A stretch of DNA of 64,000 nucleotides from Notospermus geniculatus (GCA_002633025.1 NMRB01000296.1:165813-229812), one strand, 5' to 3'; counted from the first letter of the stretch, positions 44,602-57,513 are shown. The notes: a model not told the origin generated them from the letters alone. Program-made: numbers and translations.

Positions 44602-46089
44602 TGTATACTCATGTTGGTCATTTGACCTATAAAACATGTTCAATATACATGTAGGTCACTTTCACCTTTTGTACCAAGTTTGAATGTAGGTCATTTTGAC
44701 CTTTATCGCCAAGTTGAATTGAGGTCATTTTGACGGAGAAATTCTTGGTGAAACGTATATCTGTTGAGTGAAAGCAACTCGGAACCTTTTCTAAAGTCTG
44801 TAACCGGAAGCTTTGTTATGATTTTAGGCAAGTTGCAGGCTGCATATATGAATAAAGAAAAAACACCGTGAATACTTGAATGGGAAAGTTTTGAAAGCCT
44901 TTCAACACAGGACGGGCCCCTTCCGCAATTTCAACACTTACCTATCGAAATCATCGGTCGCTATGGCAACTGTGGAATTGATGTTGCATATAAATAAGTA
45001 CTTACTTTCAGTTCTCCTGGGGAACGGTGCAATATATTGTTTTAAATTTTTATGATACACATGTAATGAAATAGCATGGAATTCGCTTCCAGGATGTGAT
45101 GATGTTTTGCTATGGTTGTTTTTAACAGTGGCAGTGTGTTGCAAATTCTCACCTTGGCAAGAAAATGCGTGTAAAAATTCACATTTTTTTGACTCCTTCT
45201 CTTTTGTCAAAAACTGTGAGAAGGGCAGAATGTTTTGTTGTGCAGTAATTTTTTTGCAGTTCATTGCTGTATTCCTTTCCAACACACCCTGTACCTCAGG
45301 CTCTTCAAAACAAACCTGTGCTACCCTCTCGATCACGGGAAGAATGGGCCCAACTGAGAATCCAACCCTGGTCACCCCTTTTCAGGAGCTCCAGTTTCCT
45401 TCTACATAGCTGATGACACGGACCTTGGAAACGTGGATTCTTGCACACCAGATGGTCTGTTTTGTGACTGTTGTGTAGATTAATATTTCGTTTAATGCTT
45501 TATCTTTTCAGGTAGGTAGCATTTGCCTGATTGTTTCTATTTGATATGAGCATGTCAAGGGTAAGTCACGTTACCTTCTCATTTGCCAAGGTCATAGTCA
45601 ATGCTATATGTCAATGTCATTGCTACTTATCACATTCGGTGCTTTATGTCACAGTCAGAGCTGTTTGGTTTGTCACTGTCGTCACTGCTTGTCACAGCCA
45701 TCGCTACTTGTCACAGTCAACGCTATATGTCACAGTCTGCTCCATACCAATGTTGTGTTATTTGAGGTCCTGAGTTGCACTGGCTCCTGAAACTGAAACA
45801 TAGAACACAGGCTACTTTCAAAATGGGCCAAATTCCTCAACCCAAGGATTCATCAGAACTCCTTTGAGAATACTAAGATGAGATCAAAGAAAACCCTTTC
45901 CCCTTGCGATTAGGCTCTGAAATGCTCTCCGTCTTCAAAGGGTTAATTGCCGTGATCGGCAGCATTCATTGCCACATTTTGATGTAATCAACTGTTTACA
46001 GTAATTGAATGCAATAACGTAATTGAGTTATGACGAGAATCCACCACGGTATGAGATCTTTTATGAAACATTGTCACTGCTAAATGTTT

Positions 46090-46718
46090 AGTGATCTCTA
46101 TTGAGACCGAAATAAAAAGCAAGTGTCCTCCTGACCTCCTCTTATTGTGCCCTTGGCTAATATGCCTTTATGCTAATTGTCTGTCTCAGATGTGGTCGCT
46201 AACACGGATAATACGCTTAAGTCATCAGCGGGTGTTAAACTCGTGCCAGCGCTATTGTGTAGCAATCAAGTGCCGTTACAGCATGTGTTTCGTGTTTGTA
46301 AATTTTGCCGATACGTACTCCTTATGGAGCGAGAATACATTGCATTGTTGCGAGCCAATAGCGCTGAAATGTTCCAACCAATCGTTGCACGGCTCTTGGC
46401 GTGACGCAGCCGAACCTTGCCTGCGTATAATGAGTTGGCGGTTAATTATTCATATGGTTGACTTTTCATATCCATCGGACTCTACGAACACACACACATT
46501 TTGGCTTTCATAGTTTCTTGTTTGGAAGCAAATAGTCGGACTACTGTTCACTTTTAACCATGTTGATGGAGACAGCTACGCAAACGCCACCGGTGAGAGT
46601 CTTATCTTCTCAACCTCAACTCAACACATCTGTAAGAGTCATTTTCTTCATTTCTTCTGTGTTTATGTCGCGTTGGATGTAGCGTGTGTGCCATGTGACT
46701 CGGTGGAAGGGATTCAGC
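46090..46718. promoter_or_regulatory. Identity island, copy 2
   Basis: Counterpart of 41674-42302; 46231-46718 is identical to 41815-42302. Confidence 0.35.
46560..46631 (+). CDS. Candidate first coding exon, copy 2
   Basis: Identical to 42144-42215, including both candidate donors. If real, it would make two alternative first exons or two paralogous genes. Confidence 0.18.
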
Positions 46719-47187
46719 GTTCGAGAGCAATCGCTGTGTCCTTGTACGAGTGGCTTGCTTTTGTGTACATGTTGTCAATTGCAGTGAACAAAAGTTGTCG
46801 TCCTTGCATGCAATGTCCTTCAGGCTCTGTGTCCCCCTCCCCATTCTGCCCTATCAAAAAAAATTCCATGACCTGATGCAATCATTTTGATCATTACCAT
46901 AGCAACCATTTTTATGAACAGACAGTGAAGTGACAATTTTGCCCAGTTTGGTCCAATCCAACCCACATCATAACAAACAAACAACCCTCTCAAAAAGTTT
47001 CTAGATCATTCAAAAATATATACAATGTGTATCCATGGTAACCATCAGTATTTGGGACAGGGTGAAATATTTGAGGTTTCGTGCATACATTTATGGTGAT
47101 CAAAATAATTGTTGACGTTATCAGAAGGACCCCTAATGGGGGAATTTGATGTCAGGTGTATGTTGAAGCATTGTTGTTAAACTCTGT

Positions 47188-47306
47188 GGGCCGTATTTTA
47201 GAACGTTCCTTAACATTAAGGTCTACCTCAAATCTGTTGTTCTCGATGGTTTTACAATAGACTTAAGGTCAACCTTGATGTTAAGGAACGTTCTAAAATA
47301 CGGCCC
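47188..47306. mobile_element. Foldback MITE, GGGCCGTATTTTAGAACG ends
   Basis: Arms GGGCCGTATTTTAGAACGTT and AACGTTCTAAAATACGGCCC are perfect inverse repeats. This is the single element at the position of the pair in copy 1. Confidence 0.8.
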
Positions 47307-47626
47307 TTAAAGATTTTCTGAAGAAGATCCCATGATTGAAATGGTGAATAACTCTTTCTTCACAATTAATCCACCAATTTCGAGAATGCTGTTCCCTTCA
47401 GTGTTGTCTGCTCGTGTTTGGAACTAGAAAATGAGTTCCTCCCTCCCTTGGCACCCAAGTGTGCTACAGTCAGTTTTCTCCGGACAAAAGGCCCAGAGTG
47501 AGCGTTCAGCTTTTAGATAAAGCCTGGTTGAAGATTACAAAGGATGTCCCATGATGTCCTCCCCTGTCCCCCCATACCCCCGGTCCCACCCACCGCCTGG
47601 CCTTGAAATCCCTGCCATTCATTCTT

Positions 47627-47834
47627 TTACTAATGCTTTTAATCATATTAATACAGTATACATACATCATACGCATTGATTCTTGGCTACTTGTAATAGT
47701 TAGACATACGATTATTTGTATTCTGTGCCTGCTTTTACCCTCGTTTTAACACCTGTTGCTGCTACTCGACACATGTAATCTACCCATGCGGTGTAATATA
47801 CCCATACAGCATCATGTCTCTGTGAAATCAACAA
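47627..47834. promoter_or_regulatory. Second low-divergence island, copy 2
   Basis: Counterpart of 43583-43790. Confidence 0.25.
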
Positions 47835-48423
47835 GCACATGGAGGCTGCTCAGAAACTACACTGGCTCTATGACATTCCAGTGCTTCACGTTTGAAATCT
47901 GCAGGAGCTCAACCAGTTGAGATCCTCAAAGGCTCAAGGAGAGCTTTTCACCCTCATGAAGGAGAGCTGTTCACACTCGCGCCCGAACTTCAAGGATGCC
48001 AAGGAGCACGGTCAATCGAGCTCCTTGGCGCAATTTTGCAGGCGTGCAGGGTGCAAGCGTGATTGCACCCGTCTCACGTGAAGCACTGACATTCTGGATC
48101 GTCAAGTACTCCAACTTTTCTCCATCTTGCAGTCTGAATTTGGCTCATATGCCTTCCTCGACAGTCCATGTTAAAACGGTTCTTTTCCGTGCCCCTTCAG
48201 ATGGCCTTAGATTGTTGCTGAAGGCTCTGGAGCTGATGACCTTAGGACAAATCCAAGCATCAGAATCTGCTGAAGTCAGGTGTCCATTCCCACCTTGCAT
48301 TCCTCCAACTTTCCTCAATCCCCATCCAATCGCAGCTCATATGTTTTCCACAACTGTCCATGCTAAATAGGCTTCCTTCCCTGTCCATTGGGATGGCCAA
48401 AGATGGTCTCTGAAGGTCGTGGG

Positions 48424-49256
48424 TGTTGCTAGTCCTCCATTTGACACTAATACTCATGTTGAATTCTAAGTTAGGGGAATATCAGATCAGCCTCCTCAAC
48501 TTTATTGGTGCATTACTCAGAGGTAATGGTCGTGGGTGTTAAAACAATATCCAAGTGGGTGTTCTTGAGCTAGGATTCTTTTGTGTTGGGGGGGGGGTTC
48601 TTGTTGACTCAGGTATGTGGGTTCCATATTGTCTGTTGTGGATGGTAATATTGGTAGAATTGATTTCTGAGTTTAAACAAAGATGGTTAGACGAACATTT
48701 GGAGTTTGGATTTGGGTGCCTGGTACCAGGGTTTGTAGGCCTAATTCAAGACGGTTGTGAATCCATCTTCTGATGTACGTCGATCCTTTTGAAGTAATCT
48801 TCGGCCTTCTCAGTTAGGGCTTGACGCACAGACACAATCTGAAGCATCTGCGGACTGCAGTTGGCGTAACTTCATGTGCCGTGTGGCATTTGCCCGATCG
48901 CTTGTTTGTTTCCTTTTAAGTCTGTAGGTCCTTCTGAAGACACCTTAGGCCTTCTAAGCCATGGCTCGATGCGCAGACAGCATATGAAGCATCGCCAGAC
49001 TGCAACTGCCGTTCCATCACACACCATGTGACTTTCTCCTGGTCAATTTGTTTCCTTCTGAAGTTTGTGGATCCTTTTGAATTCAGGCCTTTTCTGCCAC
49101 AGCTTGACGCACAGACACCATCTGAAGACTGTGACTGTCGTTCCTTCATGCACCCTGTGACTTCCCCGATCGATTATCGTTCACGCTAATCCCGTTAACA
49201 GCCAAGCGGTGAAGTCGCCACGTTATCGTCCTGTCCATAACACTGGCGATCGAGCG
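48424..49256. other. No gene recognised
   Basis: Includes a G run near 48587 and weakly repeated TTTGAAGTCTGTGGATCC-like and GCACAGACAC words between 48780 and 49150. Confidence 0.4.
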
Positions 49257-49545
49257 CTAAGGACTCTTGGTAATCATCTGATTACTCGTCGATCCTGTCG
49301 AGTGCTTGACTAACGGCCTATCGACTGCTTTACCTATTGAAGACTTATTGCCACACTGATCATTTTGACACGATACCAGCTTGCCCGTTGTTGCCAATGT
49401 TTGCTTGCCTTTCATGGCCATTCGATCATTATGTCTGGCTGAAATAGGGAGCTTGACCTTCGATTGTGTTGGAACACCTGTCATTTGTTGACTCGTTGCC
49501 AAATTCCCGTACAATCCTGCATCAAACCTTGGAATCTTAGATCTG
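49257..49545 (-). other. Coding-like minus-strand segment, CpG-rich
   Basis: An AG after TTTGGGTGGTTTTGCAG (ending near 49546) could be an acceptor. The frame then stays open about 95 codons to a TAG at 49257. The composition is polar and protein-like (SKVKLPISARHNDRM, KHSTGSTSNQM). No domain, and no polyadenylation signal seen after the stop. The CpG-rich DNA could equally be regulatory. Confidence 0.15.
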
Positions 49546-49709
49546 CAAAACCACCCAAACCAAAGTGGTCACGATTGTTTAGTTTTCATGACTAACCACT
49601 TATCTACTCTGCATCTGTTCTGTTGAATTTTTGGGCTGGCCAATGATTTCAGCAAGGAGGGGACACCCATTGATTCAGTATGTCACATCTTCAACCATAT
49701 CTTCAAACC

Positions 49710-50199
49710 CAGGGCTTTCATTAAGCCTGCGTATGACGTCTATTACGCATGTAAACTACGGAAATGACGCAAACATAAACAACTCTGAAGTCTCAAAAAC
49801 GCAGGTAAATTCGATGATACGCTGATAGAGAAAATGTGGAAGTCCCATCTGTATACTCAGTCTCCATTTACACCGGTAGGACCCCAGCTGATGCATGTAT
49901 CAAGATATTGCAAGACGCGCCAGCCAAATTTTCTTCAACCACACCCAATCCTTGCTAGCGCTGCTGAAAATAGAACTGGGGATTCCCGTCGCCCATGGCA
50001 ACTACACACTCCTGGTTCGCACGCGGTACCGGTGCAGCATACAAAGGGAAGATTTGACCCCAGTAAAATATAACAAGAAGTCATGGCCCCCAAAAAGAAT
50101 TGCTGGAAGTCTAAAGACCTCAGCATCTTGCCAAATTGACTCTCATAAAAACATTGTGGAAGTCATGACCCAGGTAGAGAAAAATTAATGAAAGCCCTG
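49710..50199. mobile_element. 490-bp DNA transposon derivative
   Basis: Terminal inverted repeats CAGGGCTTTCATTAA (49710-49724) and TTAATGAAAGCCCTG (50185-50199). CAAACC directly precedes the left end and directly follows the right end, as a 6-bp target duplication. CAGGG ends recall hAT-type elements, but their usual duplication is 8 bp. A 97-codon ORF (49895-50188) inside has no transposase motif and may be a relic or chance. Confidence 0.75.
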
Positions 50200-50499
50200 C
50201 AAACCCCTTAAAATTTTTGAGATTTTGGGAGAAGAAGAGGATGTGTACTACCTGTGGTTCACCTTCACTTGAAGCAGTACTGGATTGCACTGACGGTAAA
50301 ATTTGTTAGGTATCATCTGAAGATTGGTTACTGTGGTGCTGTTAATGTCATCAAGGTTTTTACGTTATTGATGGAACGCCACCACCCCACATCGCTGATC
50401 GACAATCTGCGTGGAATCTGACGTGAAGTGACGGGCAGATCATGGTAGGCTCACAGTTTTTCTGTCATTATCCACGATGAAACGACAGGATCTCTTGCA

Positions 50500-50745
50500 G
50501 AGAAAAAATCCCTCGAACCTGTTAATGGTAAATGAATTGAGGATAAACTTTGCATTGATGCCGTTTTGATGGCGTTCAAAGAGATCGAGTGGCAGATCTT
50601 CGGGATCAATTAAACCTCATCAATGTCATGTGGTGAGGGTATCAACCAATGTTGGATTGATCTGCCTGCTTGTCAGGGATTGGTATCAATTGATGCTGAA
50701 GGCGATGATTGATTTATGAGGCGGGATGGAGAATTAAAAGGAAAA
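50500..50745. promoter_or_regulatory. Candidate cis-regulatory block, ATCAAT/TGATTGAT-rich
   Basis: Many PBX/HOX-like words: GGATCAATTAAACC, TATCAACCAATG, TATCAATTGATG, GATGATTGATTTATGAGG. The last resembles a posterior-HOX/PBX composite (TGATTTATGR). No repeat or ORF. Function is inferred from motifs only. Confidence 0.2.
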
Positions 50746-51200
50746 CAAACCGCATATGAACATTCAGCATTTCTCTATCAGTAGTTTTTTCGTACGGAAT
50801 ATTCCCCTTGAAACTGGAATCATTGAGGTTGGTGGAGCGGCACTGAATATAGGAGAAGCCACATTGGAAAGGAATACAAAGCTTCGAAAATTAAGTTGTC
50901 GAGCTGAAAAAATCGCAGTGGATATACAACGTGATGGAGAATCTAATTGTACATCAATAACTCCACGTTTCTATACTTCATGCTGGGGATTGTGATTGTC
51001 AAGCTTGGGATTTCCTTGTATTTTTTCCGTGAAATATAGGATAATTAATTTAATGTTTTCCTTTGGTTAACTGCAGTACGTGTATTATCATTGCTCTGGG
51101 TGTATGTATTGGTTGTTCATGAGTGTAGATTGAGAACAGCCTTGGTGATATTTCAAATAATTCTGCCCAATGTTAAAAGGCAGTTTGTCCACTTCTTATC
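50746..51200. other. No gene recognised
   Basis: A 79-codon ORF at 50756-50995 lacks splice context. Confidence 0.35.
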
Positions 51201-51280
51201 AGTGGGTGCATGGTCATTTGAAGCAATAGCAGCACACTGCACTGCTGTGTGCACTTGGTACACAAGATAGGCTACTACAA

Positions 51281-51503
51281 CAATGAGGAGGTCGCCTTTT
51301 CTCCACGGAAAGATGTCGCTGCGACCGTATCAGGCCTTTTCATTGTCTTGAGGACATAATCTCCGTGGCAATGCGAGGTGGGAGCATGAAGCCACAACGT
51401 CAGGGCAGTGTGACGTTGACGTTCCGTACGACGTCACAGTGGAAAAGTGGATACGGTCGCAGCGCCATCAAATGGTAGAAAAAATTAGGCGACCTCCTCA
51501 TTG
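51281..51503. mobile_element. Foldback MITE, CAATGAGGAGGTCGCC ends
   Basis: CAATGAGGAGGTCGCCT pairs with AGGCGACCTCCTCATTG, and the inner CTGCGACCGTATC with GATACGGTCGCAG. A GACGTTGACGTT/GACGTC centre lies between. 223 bp. A 6286-type half arm sits just upstream (51201-51220). Confidence 0.75.
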
Positions 51504-51586
51504 AACATACTCCTGCTGATACTGCCTTCCACCAACAGAGGGCAGAGTTGTAAACTTCCAGCCCCACTTCAGCATCATCACAAGAT

Positions 51587-52834
51587 TGCCTTTGGATAAC
51601 CTCTGTCTGAAGCTAACAAGGGAAATCTGCAGCATTTCTTGCACATTTCTTACATTGAACCGCTTGCCATGTAACACTGATCTGGGCAGATGCCATGCTA
51701 TATTTGTAAACTTATCAAGATTTTGACAAAATCTTAAAATGAAAGCAATCAGTGATTGATGATCAGCGAATGACTGTCACAAACGACGGAGCCATCTTCC
51801 TTGTGTTGTGTGTTAATGACCTTGCCAGTGATGGCGAGATGTGAGATAAAACGCTTGAACAGGATTGTGAGGACTATTGAATAGCTGATGCGGTCATCGG
51901 TCATTATGCCAGAAGAGATACAGTGACCTTGTAGGATTACAAATTGAATGAGTCGATTGCTTTGTTAACCCATTTGATAAGCGGTGACTCTGAGGGGATA
52001 TTTCATGAAATAGAAAGCATGTGAATGCTTGGCTTCACTCACTCCGTCATACACGTCCATCTCATTCTTGCATTTCATAATAGATTAATTACTTGAAGGT
52101 TGGGACAGCATGTTGAACAACAAAATCACGAGATATTTGGCCATTCTGGTCATTTTCGACTCTCACAATGTTCCTTATTACTCTCCGTGGCAATAAAAGC
52201 AATTCTGGCATTTCACAGTCGGATTTCAAATGACTAATTAATGTGGTTTTATGCTGGTTGTAAATTTCAGTGCCAAGTATTGAACTGGCAGCCATGATTC
52301 ATCATTATGCCATACATTCTGGTTAATTCATTCAACAGATATGAAATATGATCCCTTTCTGTCTGTAACTGTGGTGACAATCAGCAACAGTGAACACTTT
52401 CGTGGAGAAGTTGGACCACTTCCCCTGGTGGTGAATTAGAGAACCATCCTGTAAAAAATTCTAAAAAAATACCACTTGTTCTCAAAAACAGAATATTGAA
52501 TTGGAGCCATGAGCACTTCCGTAATTTGCCCTTAAGCGGCCTATCCATGTGCAATATTATTGCACAATATGAGGATCAAAATGGGCAATATTATTGCCAA
52601 TCTTTCTCCCATCCATTTATGCCAGAAGCACATGACACCCTTTTTGGGCCCCATATTGTGCAATAATATAGTACCGTGGAAAAACCGCTTTAAGTGGGCC
52701 ATGCCCGATCAATATTATTGCACAATATGGGGCCCAAAATAGGGACATGTGCTTCTGGCATGATAGGTGGAAGACAGATTGGCAATAATGTCCATTTTGG
52801 TCCTCATATTGTGCAATAATGTTGAACGTGTANA
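51587..52834. repeat. 1.26-kb tandem duplication, unit 1
   Basis: From GCAAGATTGCCTTT-like sequence to the palindromic element. It is collinear with 52843-54093 at a 1258-bp offset and differs by only a few bases beyond the first 100 bp. It ends at an undetermined base (52833). Confidence 0.9.
52532..52834. mobile_element. Long foldback element, truncated copy
   Basis: Arms of about 125 bp contain GCAATATTATTGCACAATAT, GCCAGAAGCACATG and GGGCCCCATATTGTGCAATA. Its right end is cut at the N. A complete copy is at 53790-54102. Confidence 0.8.
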
Positions 52835-52842
52835 GCATATTA

Positions 52843-54093
52843 TCGCAAGATTGCCTTTCGATAACCTCTGTAACGAAGAAAATCTACAGCATTTCTTGCA
52901 GATTTCTTACATTGAACCCCTTGCCATGTAACACTGATTTGGGCAGATGCCATGCTATATTTGTAAACTTATCAAGATTTTGACAAAATCTTAAAATGAA
53001 AGCAATCAGTGATTGATGATCAGCGAATGACTGTCACAAACGACGGAGCCATCTTCCTTGTGTTGTGTGTTAATGACCTTGCCAGTGATGGCGAGATGTG
53101 AGATAAAGCGCTTGAACAGGATTGTGAGGACTATTGAATAGTTGATGCGGTCATCGGTCATTATGCCAGAAGAGATACAGTGACCTTGTAGGATTACAAA
53201 TTGAATGAGTCGATTGCTTTGTTAACCCATTTGATCAGCGGTGACTCTGCGGGGGATATTTCATGAAATAGAAAGCATGTGAATGCTTGGCTTGACTCAC
53301 TCCGTCATGCACGTCCATCTCATTCTTGCATTTCATAATAGATTAATTACTTGAAGGTTGCGACAGCATGTTGAACAACAAAATCACGAGATATTTGGCC
53401 ATTCTGGTCATTTTCGACTCCCACAATGTTCCTTATTACTCTCCGTGGCAATAAAAGCAATTCTGGCATTTCACAGTCGGATTTCAAATGACTAATTAAT
53501 GTGGTTTTATGCTGGTTGTAAATTTCAGTGCCAAGTATTGAACTGGCAGCCATGATTCATCATTATGCCATACATTCTGGTTAATTCATTCAACAGATAT
53601 GAAATATGATCCCTTTCTGTCTGTAACTGTGGTGACAATCAGCAACAGTGAACACTTTCGTGGAGAAGTTGGACCACTTCCCCTGGTGGTGAATTAGAGA
53701 ACCATCCTGTAAAAAATTCTAAAAAAATACCACTTGTTCTCAAAAACAGAATATTGAATTGGAGCCATGAGCACTTCCGTAATTTGCCCTTAAGCGGCCT
53801 ATCCATGTGCAATATTATTGCACAATATGAGGATCAAAATGGGCAATATTATTGCCAATCTTTCTCCCATCCATTTATGCCAGAAGCACATGACACCCTT
53901 TTTGGGCCCCATATTGTGCAATAATATAGTACCGTGGAAAAACCGCTTTAAGTGGGCCATGCCCGATCAATATTATTGCACAATATGGGGCCCAAAATAG
54001 GGACATGTGCTTCTGGCATGATAGGTGGAAGACAGATTGGCAATAATGTCCATTTTGGTCCTCATATTGTGCAATAATGTTGAACGTGTATGG
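52843..54093. repeat. 1.26-kb tandem duplication, unit 2
   Basis: Second unit. Its first 80 bp diverge more from unit 1 than the rest does. Confidence 0.9.
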
Positions 54094-54102
54094 GCGGCTT
54101 TA
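53790..54102. mobile_element. Long foldback element, complete copy
   Basis: Outer ends CTTAAGCGGCCTATCCATGT and its imperfect inverse ending TGGGCGGCTTTA. Four GCAATA-TTATTGC-type palindromes mirror each other across the centre. About 313 bp, non-coding. Confidence 0.8.
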
Positions 54103-54366
54103 GGTCAGTATCGGGCTCTACTCTTACGAGTGCTACCAACATTCTAAGGGTTAAAGTGTCGTGCCGTCTCCCCATTGAGTGACCACTTCTTCACATTCGC
54201 ATTTCTTGCCTAATTACCCGCCATCATACCAATCGTTGAGGTTAAGTGTCGGGCTCTCTAATATCGTGATACACTTGTCTTTAATGGCGTCATAATTAAA
54301 TAACACCCGACAGAAAGACACGAGACCCATACATGGCGATTTATCGTCGTTATATGTCCGCACAAA

Positions 54367-54386
54367 ATGGCGGACCGCTCAGAGAA
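54367..54386 (+). CDS. Candidate short first coding exon
   Basis: CACAAAATGGCGGACCGC gives an ATG in good context, six codons (MADRSE) plus two bases, then a perfect GTAAGTAAT donor at 54387. AAAATGGCGG is also the core of the YY1 motif often found just after transcription starts. The preceding 250 bp is CpG-richer than average. A short exon like this can occur by chance. Confidence 0.18.
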
Positions 54387-54394
54387 GTAAGTAA

Positions 54395-57300
54395 TTTCGT
54401 GAACAATAACAGCAGTTTACCTCATGATGGGTTTTCTTAATGAGTTCATCCACGGGATGCTAATAAAAAAGAATGAGTTTCATTGACTCTTGGTACTTTG
54501 CTAAGGTTTCCAACTGAGCCCCAAGTGAAGAATGATTATGACGCTATTTGTGGGTGTCTTGCCAGATAGAAACGGCTGCATTGGTCTTAGCTGTTTTGTC
54601 TTTGTACAGGATGGACCAGAGAAAATGAACGAATGCTGTCTCCACTGTACATGTACCATGGCCCAAATGTTTGTTGTAGGATTAGGAATATGTTGAAAAA
54701 AACAAAAACAACAAGTGAGCTATTAAGTTTTGTCTGCCCAATCTTTTCCATCTCTCTTGATGCTCCTGCAAACGAGAACCAAGTCGCTTTGACCAATGTT
54801 CGGCACTGAAGCCAAAGCAACATTGATTGTATGTAGAGATTACAATCTGGCCTGATGAGAGTCAAGAAAATGATTGACCTTTGTATACCCCACATCGTTG
54901 GGGCGGCACTGGTGGAAATTTTCCCAAATTGCTATCTCACGTTATCTTTATCTTGGGAATCACGAATAAATAGACATGGCCTGCGCGAAGTTTAAAACTT
55001 GTAAGTAAATATATGCCATAATGTGATTTGGGACTCTGGGGTTGATTAGAATGGACCGTGCGCTCCAGAACGGCACCAGGGGATTTGGAAATCGGACGGT
55101 CTTATGCATGTTCATGTAGCATCCCGCCATTAAAACATCGTCAGAATAATTTCGCTGGCACTCCACGGCTGGTTCCATAATTTGGTAATCTGTCGTACAT
55201 CTTGCTGTGAATGCCGAGTTTGGGGGGTGGAAAGACGTTGCGGTCATCGTCTCCAGAATCTGGTGATTATCTGTTAATTGCGTTGTCAGACTTCTTGAAA
55301 CAATGGGAGTCGCTTATCACTGTCGATCCTTGGGGTAAAGGCGTGCTTTTGAAGTAATGAGTTCCTTGAAAATGAATGTCTGTTATTCATTCCTCTCTAA
55401 TGATTGATGTGGAGGGCATTTCTAACTGTTAGCTTGAAAAATGTTGCTTAATTGGGACAGCGTTTATGCATATTTGAATCCTCATGAAAATCCTCTGCCT
55501 AGACTTTTCTCACAGAGTTGGACATCTTCTATGAAACTCCAGAAGAAATCTGAGATGCCACTCTTCCAGGAGGGCGCTGATGTTGCCATGTGACTGGTAG
55601 CCTGAAATTTGAGCCCTGCAAGGGTTACTTCGGATGGTGATGCGAGGATTGTGCTGGAGCCCTTATGAAAATGGATCTGTCAACGAGCACTGACAATGAG
55701 GAATGATACTGCCTCACAACAAATCCTCGGCATCCCTTCACTGAGAGTGCAGAAAAATGCATCAGTTGAGCTGTTTTGTGGCCATGCAACCCTGTCCTCA
55801 TCGAGTCCTCGTCAATCGTCCTTGTCCTAGTGCTCTGCCTGCCATTCTCACATCCCCGGGGATCAACTAGGGTATGTCCGTATCCCCTGAGATTGATTAT
55901 GGTCCAGTTCTTCTAATGTGGGAACCCGGTCAACACATCAGGTGCAACCAACCAGAATTTATCAGTGAGTGTTACAATGTTGGCCATTGATGATTGTGAC
56001 AGCATAAGCTAAATGGTGATGTTACTTGGTCAGTTGCTTCCGAATGGACTGGAAAAATCTACCTCATCCGGTTTGGGTCAGAATTTTTACTGGTCTCATG
56101 GGATTTGTGGTTAGGTAAATTGTGATGCTGCATGTCTGGGGTAATGCTGGTGCAAAATGAGGGTATTTGTCATTAAATCGTGGGAAGTTTTACATCAGTT
56201 GTGGAAAATGTTATTTTCCTTTCGATTTTTTGCGCAATTAACACAATAATGTGTGTCAATTTGGGACTTTTTTGTGCAATGAGAAATCGACATCCGAGGG
56301 TGTTGTCTTCCTCTCCATCCCATGGATAATGGACCAGCCAATGAGGGGAACCACTCGAGTAAATGGACGGACACAGTAGGGAGGATGCGGCGCGATACTG
56401 ACGCGGATGCAACCGTGTGAAGAGATCCTGCCTCGCTGTATGAAACATGGACGCTGGAGTGGAGGACCGTCGAGGAGAGAATTCCAAGTTCAGATAGACG
56501 ATGTCTCTATTATGTTGACGTGTTGGTTGAAACACCCAGGAGTGTAAAATGCTTTTAATAACCTTACTCCCATGAAAACACCACCGCACAATGGGCACGT
56601 CGGAATCTTTTATAAAGGATACCGCATGCCGTACCCATTTCTGCCTAGATATATGTTACATGACCCTCTTGTTTAGGAATGTCATATAAGCTGGACTTTC
56701 GTAAGAAAAACTGTGGACAAACATTGGTCACTATGGCAACGTTGCTTTTTGTGAAATCTTTCATGAAGGGAGATGTGATATGATGCATATAAACTGTATC
56801 CATCTGTATTCGAGGAAACCCAGGAGAGTCAAATGTTTATGCCTCCTTTGCTTAAATGTGAGGCGTTCAGTTTTTACGCACGCTTGCTGCTTGCCAACTA
56901 CGCCAACGAATCTAGAAATAAGAACCTGAGGGTGAGATGGCTACTGATGATATGTCACTGCCAGTTTTTTTTTGCAAAAGTTGTCGTCCTGAGCTTGGGT
57001 TGAACTTCTTCCCATTAGGCCTGGCTGAGCGCAGAGCCACTGGCCAGAAACCCCAATTGGCGGCTAATTGCAGTTGGAATTGGTGCTTTGGCACAATAAA
57101 CTGCAGTGATGAGCAAAAATGCTCAAATTAGATGAGGGTGAACACAGAAGTGGCAACCACTGTGCCCCACAGAAATTTCTTCATTTATGGTTGGGATTCT
57201 GATCTGAGAAGGTCTTGCCATCGATTGCATTCCTAGTGCCTTATCTCAGCAGCTTAGAATGCTACTAATAGCTGGTCATAATTCATAAAATATCCATTAC

Positions 57301-57513
57301 CTCTTTATATACCATGTTGTGGTGGCCAAATGTTGGTCATCAAAAGTGTACTTGACGGACCGATATGACAGAAGATGGCCATACTGTAACACATTATGGT
57401 CAGTGTTACTTGTACACAGGTGGTATTAGGGATTAATCCATCCCTGGATTATCCCTTGGGTTGAATCAGTCAACCAGAATTTTGGACTCAATTTTGCTGC
57501 CATGATCACGTAC
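54395..57513. other. No gene recognised (3.1 kb)
   Basis: Scattered 60-141-codon ORFs, the longest at 56173-56598 minus, show no domain. Homeodomain-like words are frequent at 55240-55410. An X-box-like word is at 56727-56740. Confidence 0.35.
56727..56740 (+). promoter_or_regulatory. X-box-like RFX motif
   Basis: GTCACTATGGCAAC, identical to the word at 20316-20329. Confidence 0.2.

Larger units (their letters stand above)
44602..48423. repeat. Segmental duplication, copy 2
   Basis: Collinear with 40027-44380 but without the insertions at 41199-41357 and 43097-43328. It has one rather than two GGGCCGTATTTTAGAACG hairpins and a truncated 43821-type element. A perfect IR3 site (44688-44702) and the X-box-like word (44957-44970) are preserved. 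Confidence 0.95.
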
